Of a stretch of DNA of 21,000 bases, positions 8,306 through 15,455 are shown one piece after another (positions within the stretch are counted from its first letter, which is position 1; each line of letters opens with the position of its first letter). The stretch lies in the NCBI GenBank assembly GCA_002390155.1, contig DGOS01000023.1, positions 1 to 21,000 of the forward strand, written 5' to 3'. Position numbers and translations under genes: made by a program. This DNA comes from Hyphomicrobiaceae bacterium UBA4460. Its GTDB lineage: Bacteria > Pseudomonadota > Alphaproteobacteria > Rhizobiales > Methyloligellaceae. A model generated the notes under the pieces. It did not search any database. It saw only the letters and a list, made by a program, of their open reading frames with translations, and had not been told where the DNA came from.

Positions 8306-9460
8306 TTATGCCTGCGTTGCTTCTATCGTCTGCTTGGCTTCCTTCTCGGCCATGGGCATCAGCGCCCGAAAGACCGTGCATCGGGGGTGTGAGTCGCATT
8401 CGATGATTCCCCCATGGTCGCCAATGATCTTGGCCACGAGGGCCAGTCCGAGCCCCGTGCCTGACGGCTTGGTGGAGACAAACGGATCGAAAAGATGCGG
8501 CAGGAGTTCGCCGGACACTCCGCCGCCGTTGTCCTCGACGGCGATTTCGAGGGGCAGACTGACACGCGCCTTGCTGCCGGGAACCGAGAGCCGCACGCCC
8601 GGGCGGAACGACGTGGTCAGCGTGATCTGGCCGTCGGCCCGATCTTCGCCGATGGCCTCGGCGGCGTTCTTCACGAGATTGAGGAAGACCTGAATGAGCT
8701 TGTCTCGGTTGCCGGGGACAGGCGGCAGCGACGGGTCGTAGCTCTCTACGATCTTGATGTGACTAGCGAAGCCAGTGTTTGCCACCTGCTTCACGTGGTC
8801 GAGCACGTCGTGGATGTTGACCGGTTCCAGTTGGATGGGCCGCTCGTCGCCGAAGATCTCCATGCGGTCGACGAGTTTGCAGATGCGATCGGATTCCGCA
8901 CAGATCAGCTGGGTCAAGGTCCGGTCGCCTTCCGGGCCGTCGCTCTCCAGGAGCTGCGCGGCTCCGCGAATGCCGGACAGCGGGTTCTTGATTTCATGCG
9001 CAAGGACGGCGGCAAGACCGGACACGGAACGCGCGGCGCCGCGATGGGTGAGTTGCCGCTCGATCATCTGCGCCATGCTGCGCTGCTGGAGCATGACCAT
9101 GACGCTGCCCGGCGTCTCGCCAACAGGACCGCCGTAGAGATCGACGAGCTTCGGCGCTTCGAAGCGGAACGACCCAAGTTCCACGCCATACTCGTTGACC
9201 GTGGTGCCATGGCGCTCCACTTGCTCGACGAGCGCGACCAGGGGGCTGCCAAAGGCGACGACGTCCGGAAGCGCGCTTCGGCATAAAACGCCGGCGCTCA
9301 TTTGAAAGAAGTCCTCGGCGGCCGTGTTCACGTAGGTGATGGCATGGTCTTGCCCGATCACCAGGAGCGGATGCGGCAAGCCATCGAGAAGCGCCTCGCA
9401 AGGAACCCCCCTCGTCTGTTCCTTGCGCCGGGGGCCGGGTTTTTTGGTCACGGGGCTCAA
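8306..9460 (-). CDS. ntrB: Nitrogen sensor histidine kinase/phosphatase NtrB (NR(II))
   Basis: 384 residues, cytoplasmic, without membrane segments. A PAS domain (about 20-130, [22 protein letters not shown]) precedes HisKA with H155 in [20 protein letters not shown]. The HATPase follows with N-box [24 protein letters not shown] and [18 protein letters not shown]. NtrB phosphorylates or dephosphorylates NtrC according to PII status. The TTG start at 9460 has GAGG 10 bases upstream; a GTG three codons on is possible but worse placed. In many alphaproteobacteria dusB (nifR3) precedes ntrB in the same operon; here ntrB is first and faces ispDF across a 200-base divergent region. Confidence 0.96.
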   Translation of the reverse strand: MSPVTKKPGPRRKEQTRGVPCEALLDGLPHPLLVIGQDHAITYVNTAAEDFFQMSAGVLCRSALPDVVAFGSPLVALVEQVERHGTTVNEYGVELGSFRFEAPKLVDLYGGPVGETPGSVMVMLQQRSMAQMIERQLTHRGAARSVSGLAAVLAHEIKNPLSGIRGAAQLLESDGPEGDRTLTQLICAESDRICKLVDRMEIFGDERPIQLEPVNIHDVLDHVKQVANTGFASHIKIVESYDPSLPPVPGNRDKLIQVFLNLVKNAAEAIGEDRADGQITLTTSFRPGVRLSVPGSKARVSLPLEIAVEDNGGGVSGELLPHLFDPFVSTKPSGTGLGLALVAKIIGDHGGIIECDSHPRCTVFRALMPMAEKEAKQTIEATQA

Positions 9461-9509
9461 AGCCTATATACCTCGCGGTCTCGCCACGCCCGTCGCGGAT
9501 GCGCAAACT

Positions 9510-9538
9510 TTGGGCACCCGTAGTCACTGATCTATTAT
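9510..9538 (+). promoter_or_regulatory. Possible sigma70-type promoter of ispDF-cinA
   Basis: TTGGGC (9510-9515) and TATTAT (9533-9538) are spaced by exactly 17 bases; the -10 matches 5 of 6 and the -35 matches 3 of 6. It implies a leader of about 115 bases that includes the inverted repeat at 9551-9577. It lies face-to-face with the candidate ntrB promoter. Confidence 0.35.
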
Positions 9539-9543
9539 TGGGC

Positions 9544-9572
9544 AAGATACGAGTGTTTTTTCGACGGAGCAA
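9544..9572 (-). promoter_or_regulatory. Possible sigma70-type promoter of ntrB-ntrC
   Basis: On the minus strand TTGCTC (9572-9567) and TATCTT (9549-9544) are 17 bases apart, matching the consensus at 3 of 6 and 4 of 6. It would give ntrB a leader of roughly 77 bases. The inverted repeat 9551-9577 overlies its spacer and -35, which would be a natural operator position. Confidence 0.25.
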
Positions 9573-9577
9573 CACTC
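9551..9577. repeat. Perfect 7-bp inverted repeat in the ntrB/ispDF control region
   Basis: GAGTGTT (9551-9557) and AACACTC (9571-9577) are exact reverse complements separated by 13 bases. The centre-to-centre distance is 20 bases, about two helical turns, as expected of an operator for a dimeric regulator; as RNA it would be a small hairpin in the ispDF leader. No known binding consensus was recognised. Confidence 0.4.
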
Positions 9578-9660
9578 CTTTTGCCGCAGTGCAATATTTA
9601 TCCTCAGGGGCTTAACGGCGCCGGTTTCTGCTATTTTTGACGATTGCAGAGGGGTTCAAG

Positions 9661-10842
9661 GTGAAAATTGCCAGCATCATTGTGGCGGCGGGGCGTGGCA
9701 GCCGGGCGGCGAGCGGCGCTGAGTGCCCGAAGCAATATTGCCCGATTGGCGGGGTGCCGATGCTCGGCCGCACGGTTGAGGCCTTTGTGGAGCACCCCTT
9801 AGTCGATGACGTTCTGGTGGTCATTCACCGGGACGATGGCGCCCTTTATGCCGCCGCGAGCGCTGCATTCGAGGGGCGTCTCCTTGATCCGGTCGAAGGC
9901 GGTGCGCGCCGGCAGGATAGCGTGCGCGCCGGGCTTGAAGCCCTGGTGGAACGTCAGCCCGGCGGCGTGTTGATCCACGACGCGGCGCGGCCCTTGGTCG
10001 ATGCGGCGCTGATCACACGGGTGATCGACGGCCTTAAGACCGATGCCGGCGCTCTACCCTGTCTGCCCGTCACCGATACGCTGAAGCGCAGTGAGGCCGG
10101 GCGCATTGTCGGTACGGTGGCGCGCGCTGGGCTGTGGCGCGCGCAAACCCCGCAAGGATTCAAATTCGATGCGATCCTCGATGCACACCGCGCCGCGGCG
10201 CGCGACTCCACGCTCGACTTCACCGACGATGCCGCCGTTGCCGAATGGTCCGGCATCGATGTGGCGCTGGTCGAGGGCTCCGAGCATAATCGCAAGCTGA
10301 CCACGGCGAAGGATCTCAAGATCGCTGACGAGATGTTGCGAACCGGGAATGAGACGGCTGCCGGCACGGTGCGGGTCGCAAGCGGCTACGACGTACATGC
10401 TTTGGGGCCTGGCGATGCGGTGATCCTATGCGGCGTCAGTATTCCGCATGACAAACGCCTCGTGGGACATAGCGATGCCGATGTGGCTTTGCATGCGCTG
10501 ACCGACGCGCTGCTCGGCACGATTGCCGATGGGGATATCGGGACGCACTTCCCGCCATCGGATGAGCGTTGGCGTGGCGCATCGTCGGACATTTTCTTGA
10601 AAGCGGCGGCGGACAAGGTGCGGCAGGCCGGCGGCGAGATCGTCCACATGGACGTGACGCTTCTTTGCGAGGCGCCGCGCATCGGATCCCATCGGGACAA
10701 GATGCGGACCCGTATCGCTGAAATTGTTGGAACTGACGTTTCGCAGGTGAGCATCAAAGCGACGACGAATGAGGGCCTTGGCTTCGTCGGCCGAAACGAA
10801 GGCATCGCTGCGATGGCGACGGCGACGGTGCGGTTGCCGTGA
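9661..10842 (+). CDS. ispDF: Bifunctional IspD/IspF enzyme of the MEP isoprenoid pathway
   Basis: 393 residues. The N-terminal half (1-225) is IspD, 2-C-methyl-D-erythritol 4-phosphate cytidylyltransferase: VAAGRGSR nucleotide loop (8-15), ECPKQY (21-26), IHDAARPLV and [10 protein letters not shown]. The C-terminal half (about 237-393) is IspF, 2-C-methyl-D-erythritol 2,4-cyclodiphosphate synthase: metal ligands D244, H246 (GYDVH) and H278, then [17 protein letters not shown] and [13 protein letters not shown]. The fusion covers pathway steps 3 and 5 and is usual in alphaproteobacteria. The GTG at 9661 is preferred because AGGGG ends 6 bases before it and the protein then starts [13 protein letters not shown]; an upstream TTG at 9637 would add 8 residues without a ribosome-binding site. 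It overlaps cinA by 4 bases. Confidence 0.97.
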   Translation: MKIASIIVAAGRGSRAASGAECPKQYCPIGGVPMLGRTVEAFVEHPLVDDVLVVIHRDDGALYAAASAAFEGRLLDPVEGGARRQDSVRAGLEALVERQPGGVLIHDAARPLVDAALITRVIDGLKTDAGALPCLPVTDTLKRSEAGRIVGTVARAGLWRAQTPQGFKFDAILDAHRAAARDSTLDFTDDAAVAEWSGIDVALVEGSEHNRKLTTAKDLKIADEMLRTGNETAAGTVRVASGYDVHALGPGDAVILCGVSIPHDKRLVGHSDADVALHALTDALLGTIADGDIGTHFPPSDERWRGASSDIFLKAAADKVRQAGGEIVHMDVTLLCEAPRIGSHRDKMRTRIAEIVGTDVSQVSIKATTNEGLGFVGRNEGIAAMATATVRLP

Positions 10843-11333
10843 GCGAGATCGACAAGGATCTGGTCGCGCAGGCTGCCGCGCTGCTCGACGCAGCGCGGGC
10901 CAATGGCGAATTTATCGCCACCGCGGAATCTTGCACCGGCGGGCTTGTCGCCGCGGCACTCACTGCGGTCCCGGGATCTTCGGACGTGTTCGATCGTGGC
11001 TTCGTCACCTACTCCAATACGTCGAAGAGCGAGATGCTGGGCGTCCCCTATTGGCTGATCGAGAAACATGGTGCCGTCAGCGAGGAGGTGGCGCGAGCTA
11101 TGGCGGGCGGTGCGCTGACACACAGCAATGCGAGCTTGGCTGTTGCTGTCACCGGGATCGCGGGACCGAGCGGCGGGACGCCCGAGAAACCCGTGGGTCT
11201 CGTGCACTTTGCGGCAGGCCGTCCCGACGGCCCCATGCATCATGAGCGCGTTCTGTTCGGTGATGTGGGCCGGGACGAAATCCGGCGGCGCAGCGTGGAA
11301 AAGGCGCTAGCTCTGCTGGGTGCCCTCTTTTGA
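10839..11333 (+). CDS. pncC: CinA C-terminal domain protein, nicotinamide-nucleotide amidohydrolase (PncC type)
   Basis: 164 residues, one domain: the C-terminal deamidase part of CinA, lacking the N-terminal MoaB-like half found in long CinA. The family converts NMN to nicotinate mononucleotide and ammonia, recycling pyridine nucleotides. The signature TAESCTGG holds nucleophile S31, followed by [12 protein letters not shown] and [23 protein letters not shown]. The GTG start overlaps the ispDF stop in GTGA, so the genes are translationally coupled, a pairing common in alphaproteobacteria. The 3' end overlaps ratA on the other strand by 27 bases. Alternative name: cinA. Confidence 0.93.
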   Translation: MSEIDKDLVAQAAALLDAARANGEFIATAESCTGGLVAAALTAVPGSSDVFDRGFVTYSNTSKSEMLGVPYWLIEKHGAVSEEVARAMAGGALTHSNASLAVAVTGIAGPSGGTPEKPVGLVHFAAGRPDGPMHHERVLFGDVGRDEIRRRSVEKALALLGALF

Positions 11334-11798
11334 CGCAACCATAACGTCTTTGCGCCCATAGACGGCGTCGGCGCGTGTCTCGAACGCGTCGGTGTATTTC
11401 CTGACAGCTTTGTCAAACAACCCGCCGACCACGTGCTCGAACATGCGCGAGCGAAAGCTGTAGGCGATGTAGAAGTCGATCTCGGAGCTGCCGTCGGTGC
11501 GAGGCAGAAATCGCCAGCGGTTCTCCAGGTGCGAGAACGGACCATCGAGATACTCGACCAAGATCTCGCGGGTCTCCGCATTGAGCGTCACCTTCGTCGT
11601 GAAGCTCTCGCGGATCAGCTTGTAGCCGACTTGCATTGTGGCGATGAGCACGGGCTTGTCGCCGTCCTGCTCTCGCCGCGTGACTTGAAGCGCTTCGACC
11701 AGCGGTAGGAATTGCGGGTATGTCTCGACGCTTGCGACGAGCGCATACATGTCGTCCGCGGAGTGTGCCACAGGGTGTTTGACTTCGTAGACGTGCAT
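11307..11798 (-). CDS. RatA/Coq10-like START-domain protein (ubiquinone-binding)
   Basis: 163 residues of the SRPBCC/START fold. Typical segments are the N-terminal [29 protein letters not shown], the central [14 protein letters not shown] and [15 protein letters not shown], and a long C-terminal helix beginning [18 protein letters not shown]. Databases often call this family RatA toxin, but in alphaproteobacteria the gene follows lipA next to respiratory and lipoate genes, with no antitoxin beside it. That favours a Coq10-type role in handling ubiquinone. It begins 20 bases after the lipA stop and is the end of that operon. Its 3' end overlaps cinA in antisense. Family firm, function inferred. 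Confidence 0.88.
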   Translation of the reverse strand: MHVYEVKHPVAHSADDMYALVASVETYPQFLPLVEALQVTRREQDGDKPVLIATMQVGYKLIRESFTTKVTLNAETREILVEYLDGPFSHLENRWRFLPRTDGSSEIDFYIAYSFRSRMFEHVVGGLFDKAVRKYTDAFETRADAVYGRKDVMVASKEGTQQS

Positions 11799-11818
11799 GA
11801 TGGAGCGGTGGTTCTCGC

Positions 11819-12781
11819 CTAGGCGCTCAATGCGGCTTGGCGGGCATCCTTGAGCCGCTCGAAATCTTCGGCGGCGTGATAGGAGGATCGCGTCAGCGGG
11901 CTCGACGCCACAAGCAAGAATCCTTTGTCTTCGGCAAGGCGCCGATACGAGCCGAACATCTCCGGCGTGACAAAGCGGTCGATGGCCGCGTGCTTGCGCG
12001 TTGGCTGAAGATATTGGCCGATGGTGAGAAAATCGACGTCCACTGCGCGCAAGTCGTCCATCACGCCTTCGATCTCCGCGTCGGTCTCGCCGAGACCCAC
12101 CATGATCCCCGACTTGGTGAAAGCGCTTGGGTCCTGCGTCTTGGCTCGCCTCAGAAGTGCGAGCGAATGGCGGTAGTCCGCGCCGGGGCGAATGCGCCGG
12201 TAAAGCGACGGCACCGTCTCGACGTTGTGATTGAACACATCGGGCGCAGCGGCGATGACGATCTCAAGCGCGCCGTCCTTCCGCATAAAGTCCGGCGTCA
12301 AGGCCTCCACCGTGGTGTTCGGCGCGGCGTGACGGATCGCGGTGATGGTCTTGGCGAAATGCGTGGCGCCGCCGTCCTTTAGATCGTCCCGGTCGACCGA
12401 GGTCACGACGACATGGTTGAGGTCGAGCGCGGCGATGGCGCCGGCGACGCGGGCAGGCTCGTCTGGATCGAGATGCGACGGCTTCCCGGTCGTCACGTTG
12501 CAGAAGGCGCAGGCCCGCGTGCAGACCTCGCCCATGATCATCACCGTGGCGTGACGCCTGTCCCAGCATTCACCGATATTGGGACAGGCCGCCTCCTCGC
12601 ACACCGTGTTGAGGCGGTGCTCGCGAAGCGCTTGGCGCGTTGCATCGAACGCGCGCGCGCCGGGCGCCTTGACCCGGATCCACGGCGGTTTGCGGACAAC
12701 AGGAGTGTCGGGCAGCCGCGCCTTTTCTGGATGGCGCGGCCGCGCCTTCACCGAACTGACCGTGTCGATCAGAGTTACCAT
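11819..12781 (-). CDS. lipA: Lipoyl synthase LipA
   Basis: 320 residues, normal for LipA. This radical-SAM enzyme inserts two sulfurs into protein-bound octanoyl groups, making the lipoyl arm needed by PDH and other 2-oxoacid dehydrogenases. Both [4Fe-4S] sites are present: auxiliary cluster cysteines C61, C66 and C72 in [12 protein letters not shown], and radical-SAM CxxxCxxC at C87, C91 and C94. The C-terminal RSSY motif supplies the serine ligand of the auxiliary cluster. The GQYLQPT segment is also typical. The ATG lies 7 bases after the second GlsB-like gene, and ratA follows 20 bases on. The enzyme's local client is the lipoyl domain of PdhB. Confidence 0.98.
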   Translation of the reverse strand: MVTLIDTVSSVKARPRHPEKARLPDTPVVRKPPWIRVKAPGARAFDATRQALREHRLNTVCEEAACPNIGECWDRRHATVMIMGEVCTRACAFCNVTTGKPSHLDPDEPARVAGAIAALDLNHVVVTSVDRDDLKDGGATHFAKTITAIRHAAPNTTVEALTPDFMRKDGALEIVIAAAPDVFNHNVETVPSLYRRIRPGADYRHSLALLRRAKTQDPSAFTKSGIMVGLGETDAEIEGVMDDLRAVDVDFLTIGQYLQPTRKHAAIDRFVTPEMFGSYRRLAEDKGFLLVASSPLTRSSYHAAEDFERLKDARQAALSA

Positions 12782-12788
12782 CGCTTAC

Positions 12789-13070
12789 TCAGCCTGACGA
12801 GGTGCCCACCACTCGGCGCCAAATCCAGATCAGAAGAACCGCGCCGATTGTCGCCACGATCAAATTGCCCAGCCAGCCATAAAACTCGACGTTCAAGAGT
12901 CTGGCGAGATTGCCACCGACAAACGAGCCGGCGATGCCGACGAGTAGATTGGTGAACAGCCCGTGATCGCTCGCCGTGACCTTCTCGGCGATGTATCCGG
13001 CGAGAATGCCGATGATAAGCATGCCGATAAAGCCCACACCGGGCATCGACAGTAGACCATGGCCTTCCAT
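12789..13070 (-). CDS. GlsB/YeaQ/YmgE-family small membrane protein (copy 2)
   Basis: 93 residues with three hydrophobic segments (about 12-27, 37-56 and 66-85). Glycine-rich pairs such as GILAGYIAEK and NLLVGIAGSFVGGNLARLL identify the transglycosylase-associated (GlsB/YeaQ) family. The molecular role is unknown; homologues are small inner-membrane proteins often induced by stress. A strong AGGAGG ribosome-binding site lies 6 bases before the ATG, far better than those of neighbouring genes. It is paralogous to the next gene upstream (33-base gap) and lies only 7 bases before lipA, so the pair splits the usual lpdA-lipA neighbourhood. Confidence 0.85.
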   Translation of the reverse strand: MEGHGLLSMPGVGFIGMLIIGILAGYIAEKVTASDHGLFTNLLVGIAGSFVGGNLARLLNVEFYGWLGNLIVATIGAVLLIWIWRRVVGTSSG

Positions 13071-13103
13071 AATAGCCCTCCTCTTTCAGTTTGGATTGAT
13101 CGT

Positions 13104-13337
13104 CTAGCGGATGCGTTGCCACACCCACAGGCAAATGATCGCGCCGGCCGTGGCGATGATGATCTGGCCGATCAGACCGGTCGCGCCGAGGCCAACCAGC
13201 CCGGCCAGCAGGCCGCCGACGACGGCGCCGACGACGCCAACCAGCAGATTCAGCAGCAAATCCTGCTTCTTGCCCATGATGTAGGAAGCGAGCACACCGG
13301 CGATCAGGCCGATAACAAGAAAGATAATCAAGCCCAT
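13104..13337 (-). CDS. GlsB/YeaQ/YmgE-family small membrane protein (copy 1)
   Basis: 77 residues, almost all membrane: segments about 2-20, 28-50 and 54-73, with a short basic loop (GKKQD) after the first and a WVWQRIR end. The glycine-patterned GLIAGVLASYIMG and NLLVGVVGAVVGGLLAGLVG are typical of the family. A GGAGG stands 6 bases before the ATG at 13337. It differs clearly from copy 2 in length and sequence, so the tandem duplication is old or the copies arrived separately. It starts 51 bases after lpdA; that gap holds a 10-bp palindrome (13367-13376, GGAGCGCTCC) but no terminator-like T-run. Function unknown. Confidence 0.85.
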   Translation of the reverse strand: MGLIIFLVIGLIAGVLASYIMGKKQDLLLNLLVGVVGAVVGGLLAGLVGLGATGLIGQIIIATAGAIICLWVWQRIR

Positions 13338-13388
13338 AGTAGTCCTCCCATTGTTGCGCGTGCTCTGGAGCGCTCCCTACGGGTCCGA

Positions 13389-14795
13389 CTAGATGTGGAG
13401 GGCACGCCCGAAGGCGTCGAGCACCGATTCGTGCATCATCTCCGACAAAGTCGGATGGGGGAAGACAGTGTTTATCAATTCCGCTTCGGTCGTCTCCAGC
13501 GTCTTGCCGATGGCGAAGCCCTGAATGATCTCTGTCACCTCGGCGCCGATCATATGCGCGCCGAGCAGCGCCCCCGTCTTGGCATCGAAAATCGTCTTGA
13601 TCAGGCCTTCCGCCTCCCCCATCGCAATCGCCTTGCCGTTGGCCAAATAGGGATAGCGGCCGACCTTGATGTCGTAACCGGCTTCTTGCGCGGCCGTCTC
13701 GGTGAGGCCAAGGCTGGCCACTTGCGGCGCGCAGTAGGTGCAGGCCGGGATGTTGGCCTTGTCCATGGGGTGGACGCCGTCGAGCCCCGCGATCTTCTCG
13801 ACGCACATGACGCCTTCATGCATGGCCTTGTGCGCGAGCCAGGGCGGTCCGACCACGTCGCCGATCGCATAGAGACCGGACGCGCCGGCGCGGCACCACT
13901 CATCCACGACGATATGGCCGCGCTCGATTGCGACGCCCTGCTCTTCGAGGCCAAGTCCCTCGACATTGCCGATGATGCCGATTGCCAGAATGACGCGTTC
14001 CACCACGCCTTTGGCCGTGCTGCCGTCTTCGGCCTTGAGGGTCACAGTGACGCCGTCGGCACCGGGGACCATGCGCTCCACTGTGGTGCCGGTGCGGATG
14101 GCGATGCCTTGCTTCTTGAAGGCCTTGTGCGCGAGACGTGAGATATCCTCGTCCTCGGCGGGTAGGATGCGGTCCAGCATTTCGACGACGGAGACTTCCG
14201 CGCCGAGTGTGCGGTAGAAACTCGCGAACTCGATGCCGATGGCGCCGGAGCCGACGATCAGAAGCGAGCGCGGGAACGTCTCCGGCACCATGGCTTCTTT
14301 GTAGGTCCACACGTGTTTGCCGTCCGGCTCAAGCCCGGGAAGTGTCTTCGCCCGCGCGCCCGTGGCGATGATGATGTGCTTGGCTGTGAGCGACGCCAGC
14401 GTTTCACCGTTTTTGCCGGTGAGCGCGACGCGCCCCCGCCCTTCCAGCTTTGCCGTGCCGTCGATGACGGGGATGTTGTTCTTCTTCATGAGATAGGCGA
14501 CGCCGTTCGAAAGTTTCTCCGCGACTGCACGGCTGCGCGCGATCACCTTGGAGAGATCGAAGCCGACATTGTCGGCGCGAAGCCCGAAGGCCTCCGCGTT
14601 CTGCATCTGGTGATAGAGCTCGGAAGTCCGCAGCAGCGCCTTGGTGGGGATGCAGCCCCAGTTGAGGCAGATGCCGCCGAGCCGGTCGCGCTCCACAACC
14701 GCTGTTTTCATGCCGAGTTGTGCGGCGCGGATCGCAGCGACATAGCCGCCGGGGCCGGCGCCGATGACGACGAGATCGAATTCCGTGTCTGTCAT
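13389..14795 (-). CDS. lpdA: Dihydrolipoamide dehydrogenase (E3)
   Basis: 468 residues, standard E3 length, with no N-terminal lipoyl domain. It reoxidises dihydrolipoyl groups with NAD+ through FAD and a disulfide. Seen: FAD-binding GAGPGG (12-17), redox-active C43 and C48 in GGICLNWGCIPTK, NAD-binding GSGAIGIEFASFY, second FAD motif LYAIGDVVG, and the catalytic H447-E452 pair in HPTLSEMMHE. The start overlaps the stop of the GNAT gene by 4 bases (ATGA). In the pdh cluster it is presumably the PDH-dedicated E3; a second copy with the 2-oxoglutarate dehydrogenase genes may exist elsewhere. Confidence 0.97.
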   Translation of the reverse strand: MTDTEFDLVVIGAGPGGYVAAIRAAQLGMKTAVVERDRLGGICLNWGCIPTKALLRTSELYHQMQNAEAFGLRADNVGFDLSKVIARSRAVAEKLSNGVAYLMKKNNIPVIDGTAKLEGRGRVALTGKNGETLASLTAKHIIIATGARAKTLPGLEPDGKHVWTYKEAMVPETFPRSLLIVGSGAIGIEFASFYRTLGAEVSVVEMLDRILPAEDEDISRLAHKAFKKQGIAIRTGTTVERMVPGADGVTVTLKAEDGSTAKGVVERVILAIGIIGNVEGLGLEEQGVAIERGHIVVDEWCRAGASGLYAIGDVVGPPWLAHKAMHEGVMCVEKIAGLDGVHPMDKANIPACTYCAPQVASLGLTETAAQEAGYDIKVGRYPYLANGKAIAMGEAEGLIKTIFDAKTGALLGAHMIGAEVTEIIQGFAIGKTLETTEAELINTVFPHPTLSEMMHESVLDAFGRALHI

Positions 14796-15382
14796 GGCGC
14801 GACCGGCTTGGTCAGGAGCAGCCAGTCGCCGCTTTGGGGAAAACCGGCGGGCAGGATGGCTGGTTCGGAGGCGATCCTTTCATAGCCGGCGCGCTGATAA
14901 AGACGCTCTGCCCCTTCGTTCCAGCTGCCGACAATAATGCTCATCGTGCTGGCGCCGGCTGCGTACGCTCTCTTTTCGGCGACCTCCAAGAGCGCGCGTC
15001 CAATGCCCTGACCACGGAATTCCTGGAACGTGGTGAGGACGTTCACGTACCACGACCCGGGGGCTTGGGCCTCCAACCGCAATAGCGGGTGAACATGTGC
15101 CGGCACGTCATCGAGGGTGAGATCGTACGGATCGTCGAGTGGATAGACGATCAGGCCGGCGACCACCTCGCCGCCGATCTCGGCAATGGTGGCGTGACGA
15201 TAGGAGAAGCCGCCTTCCTCGCGGCGGGCGCGGTCCCGTCCAACCTCCAGCACCGAGTGGCCCGGCCCGGCCAGCTCCTGCCAGAAGCCCGTCGGAATGC
15301 CTTCGCCGGCGATGTCGACCAGCACGGCCAGCGCGGATGCGTCCGCAAGCGTCGCAGGGCGTAATGTCGGTGCGGCAGCCAT
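14792..15382 (-). CDS. GNAT-family N-acetyltransferase
   Basis: 196 residues. A GNAT core occupies about 5-170. The N-terminal strand-helix reads LRPATLADASALAVLVD, motif A is VNVLTTFQEFRGQGIGRALLEVAEK with the acetyl-CoA pyrophosphate loop RGQGIG, and motif B is NEGAERLYQRAGYE. The substrate cannot be told; homologues acetylate small molecules or protein N-termini. Its stop overlaps the lpdA start by 4 bases, so it is co-translated with E3. The 17-base pdhC-tail copy (15392-15408) ends 9 bases before its ATG, suggesting it once followed pdhC directly in a pdhABC-GNAT-lpdA operon. Confidence 0.85.
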   Translation of the reverse strand: MAAAPTLRPATLADASALAVLVDIAGEGIPTGFWQELAGPGHSVLEVGRDRARREEGGFSYRHATIAEIGGEVVAGLIVYPLDDPYDLTLDDVPAHVHPLLRLEAQAPGSWYVNVLTTFQEFRGQGIGRALLEVAEKRAYAAGASTMSIIVGSWNEGAERLYQRAGYERIASEPAILPAGFPQSGDWLLLTKPVAP

Positions 15383-15391
15383 TTAGCCGAG

Positions 15392-15408
15392 CCTACACCA
15401 GCATGGTG
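15392..15408. repeat. 17-bp direct repeat, upstream copy (relic of pdhC 3' end)
   Basis: CCTACACCAGCATGGTG is identical to 16700-16716. In the second copy it is the last codons and stop of pdhC (ACC ATG CTG GTG TAG on the minus strand). This copy lies outside any gene, between the GNAT start and dinB. On the minus strand it ends in the same TAG, 9 bases before the GNAT ATG. Confidence 0.75.
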
Positions 15409-15411
15409 GCA

Positions 15412-15443
15412 GACCAAGCCGGGAAAGTCGCCGGCGGTTGGTC
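15412..15443. repeat. Imperfect inverted repeat/hairpin just upstream of dinB
   Basis: GACCAAGCCGG (15412-15422) pairs with CCGGC (15431-15435) and TTGGTC (15438-15443): 11 pairs with a two-base GG bulge and an 8-base loop. It ends 12 bases before the dinB ATG, so it would fold in the dinB leader or serve as an operator. There is no T-run after it on either strand. No LexA box of the alphaproteobacterial GTTC-N7-GTTC type is present in the 73-base gap. Confidence 0.5.
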
Positions 15444-15455
15444 TAAACTCGAAGG

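Noticed and set aside
8301..8399. Upstream extension of ntrC by 33 residues
   Set aside because: It runs inside ntrB and does not resemble NtrC; the ATG at 8300 gives the canonical receiver N-terminus.
9661..11333. LexA/SOS boxes near cinA or dinB
   Set aside because: No GTTC-N7-GTTC or GAAC-N7-GAAC type element was found in the relevant upstream regions.
11307..11798. Toxin-antitoxin system with RatA as toxin
   Set aside because: No antitoxin gene is adjacent, and the lipA-linked position in alphaproteobacteria fits a Coq10-like ubiquinone-binding role better.
12775..13806. A 343-codon minus-strand frame covering both GlsB-like genes and part of lpdA
   Set aside because: The translation is almost entirely Arg/Gly/His-rich, whereas the alternative frames give coherent membrane proteins and E3 with good ribosome-binding sites.
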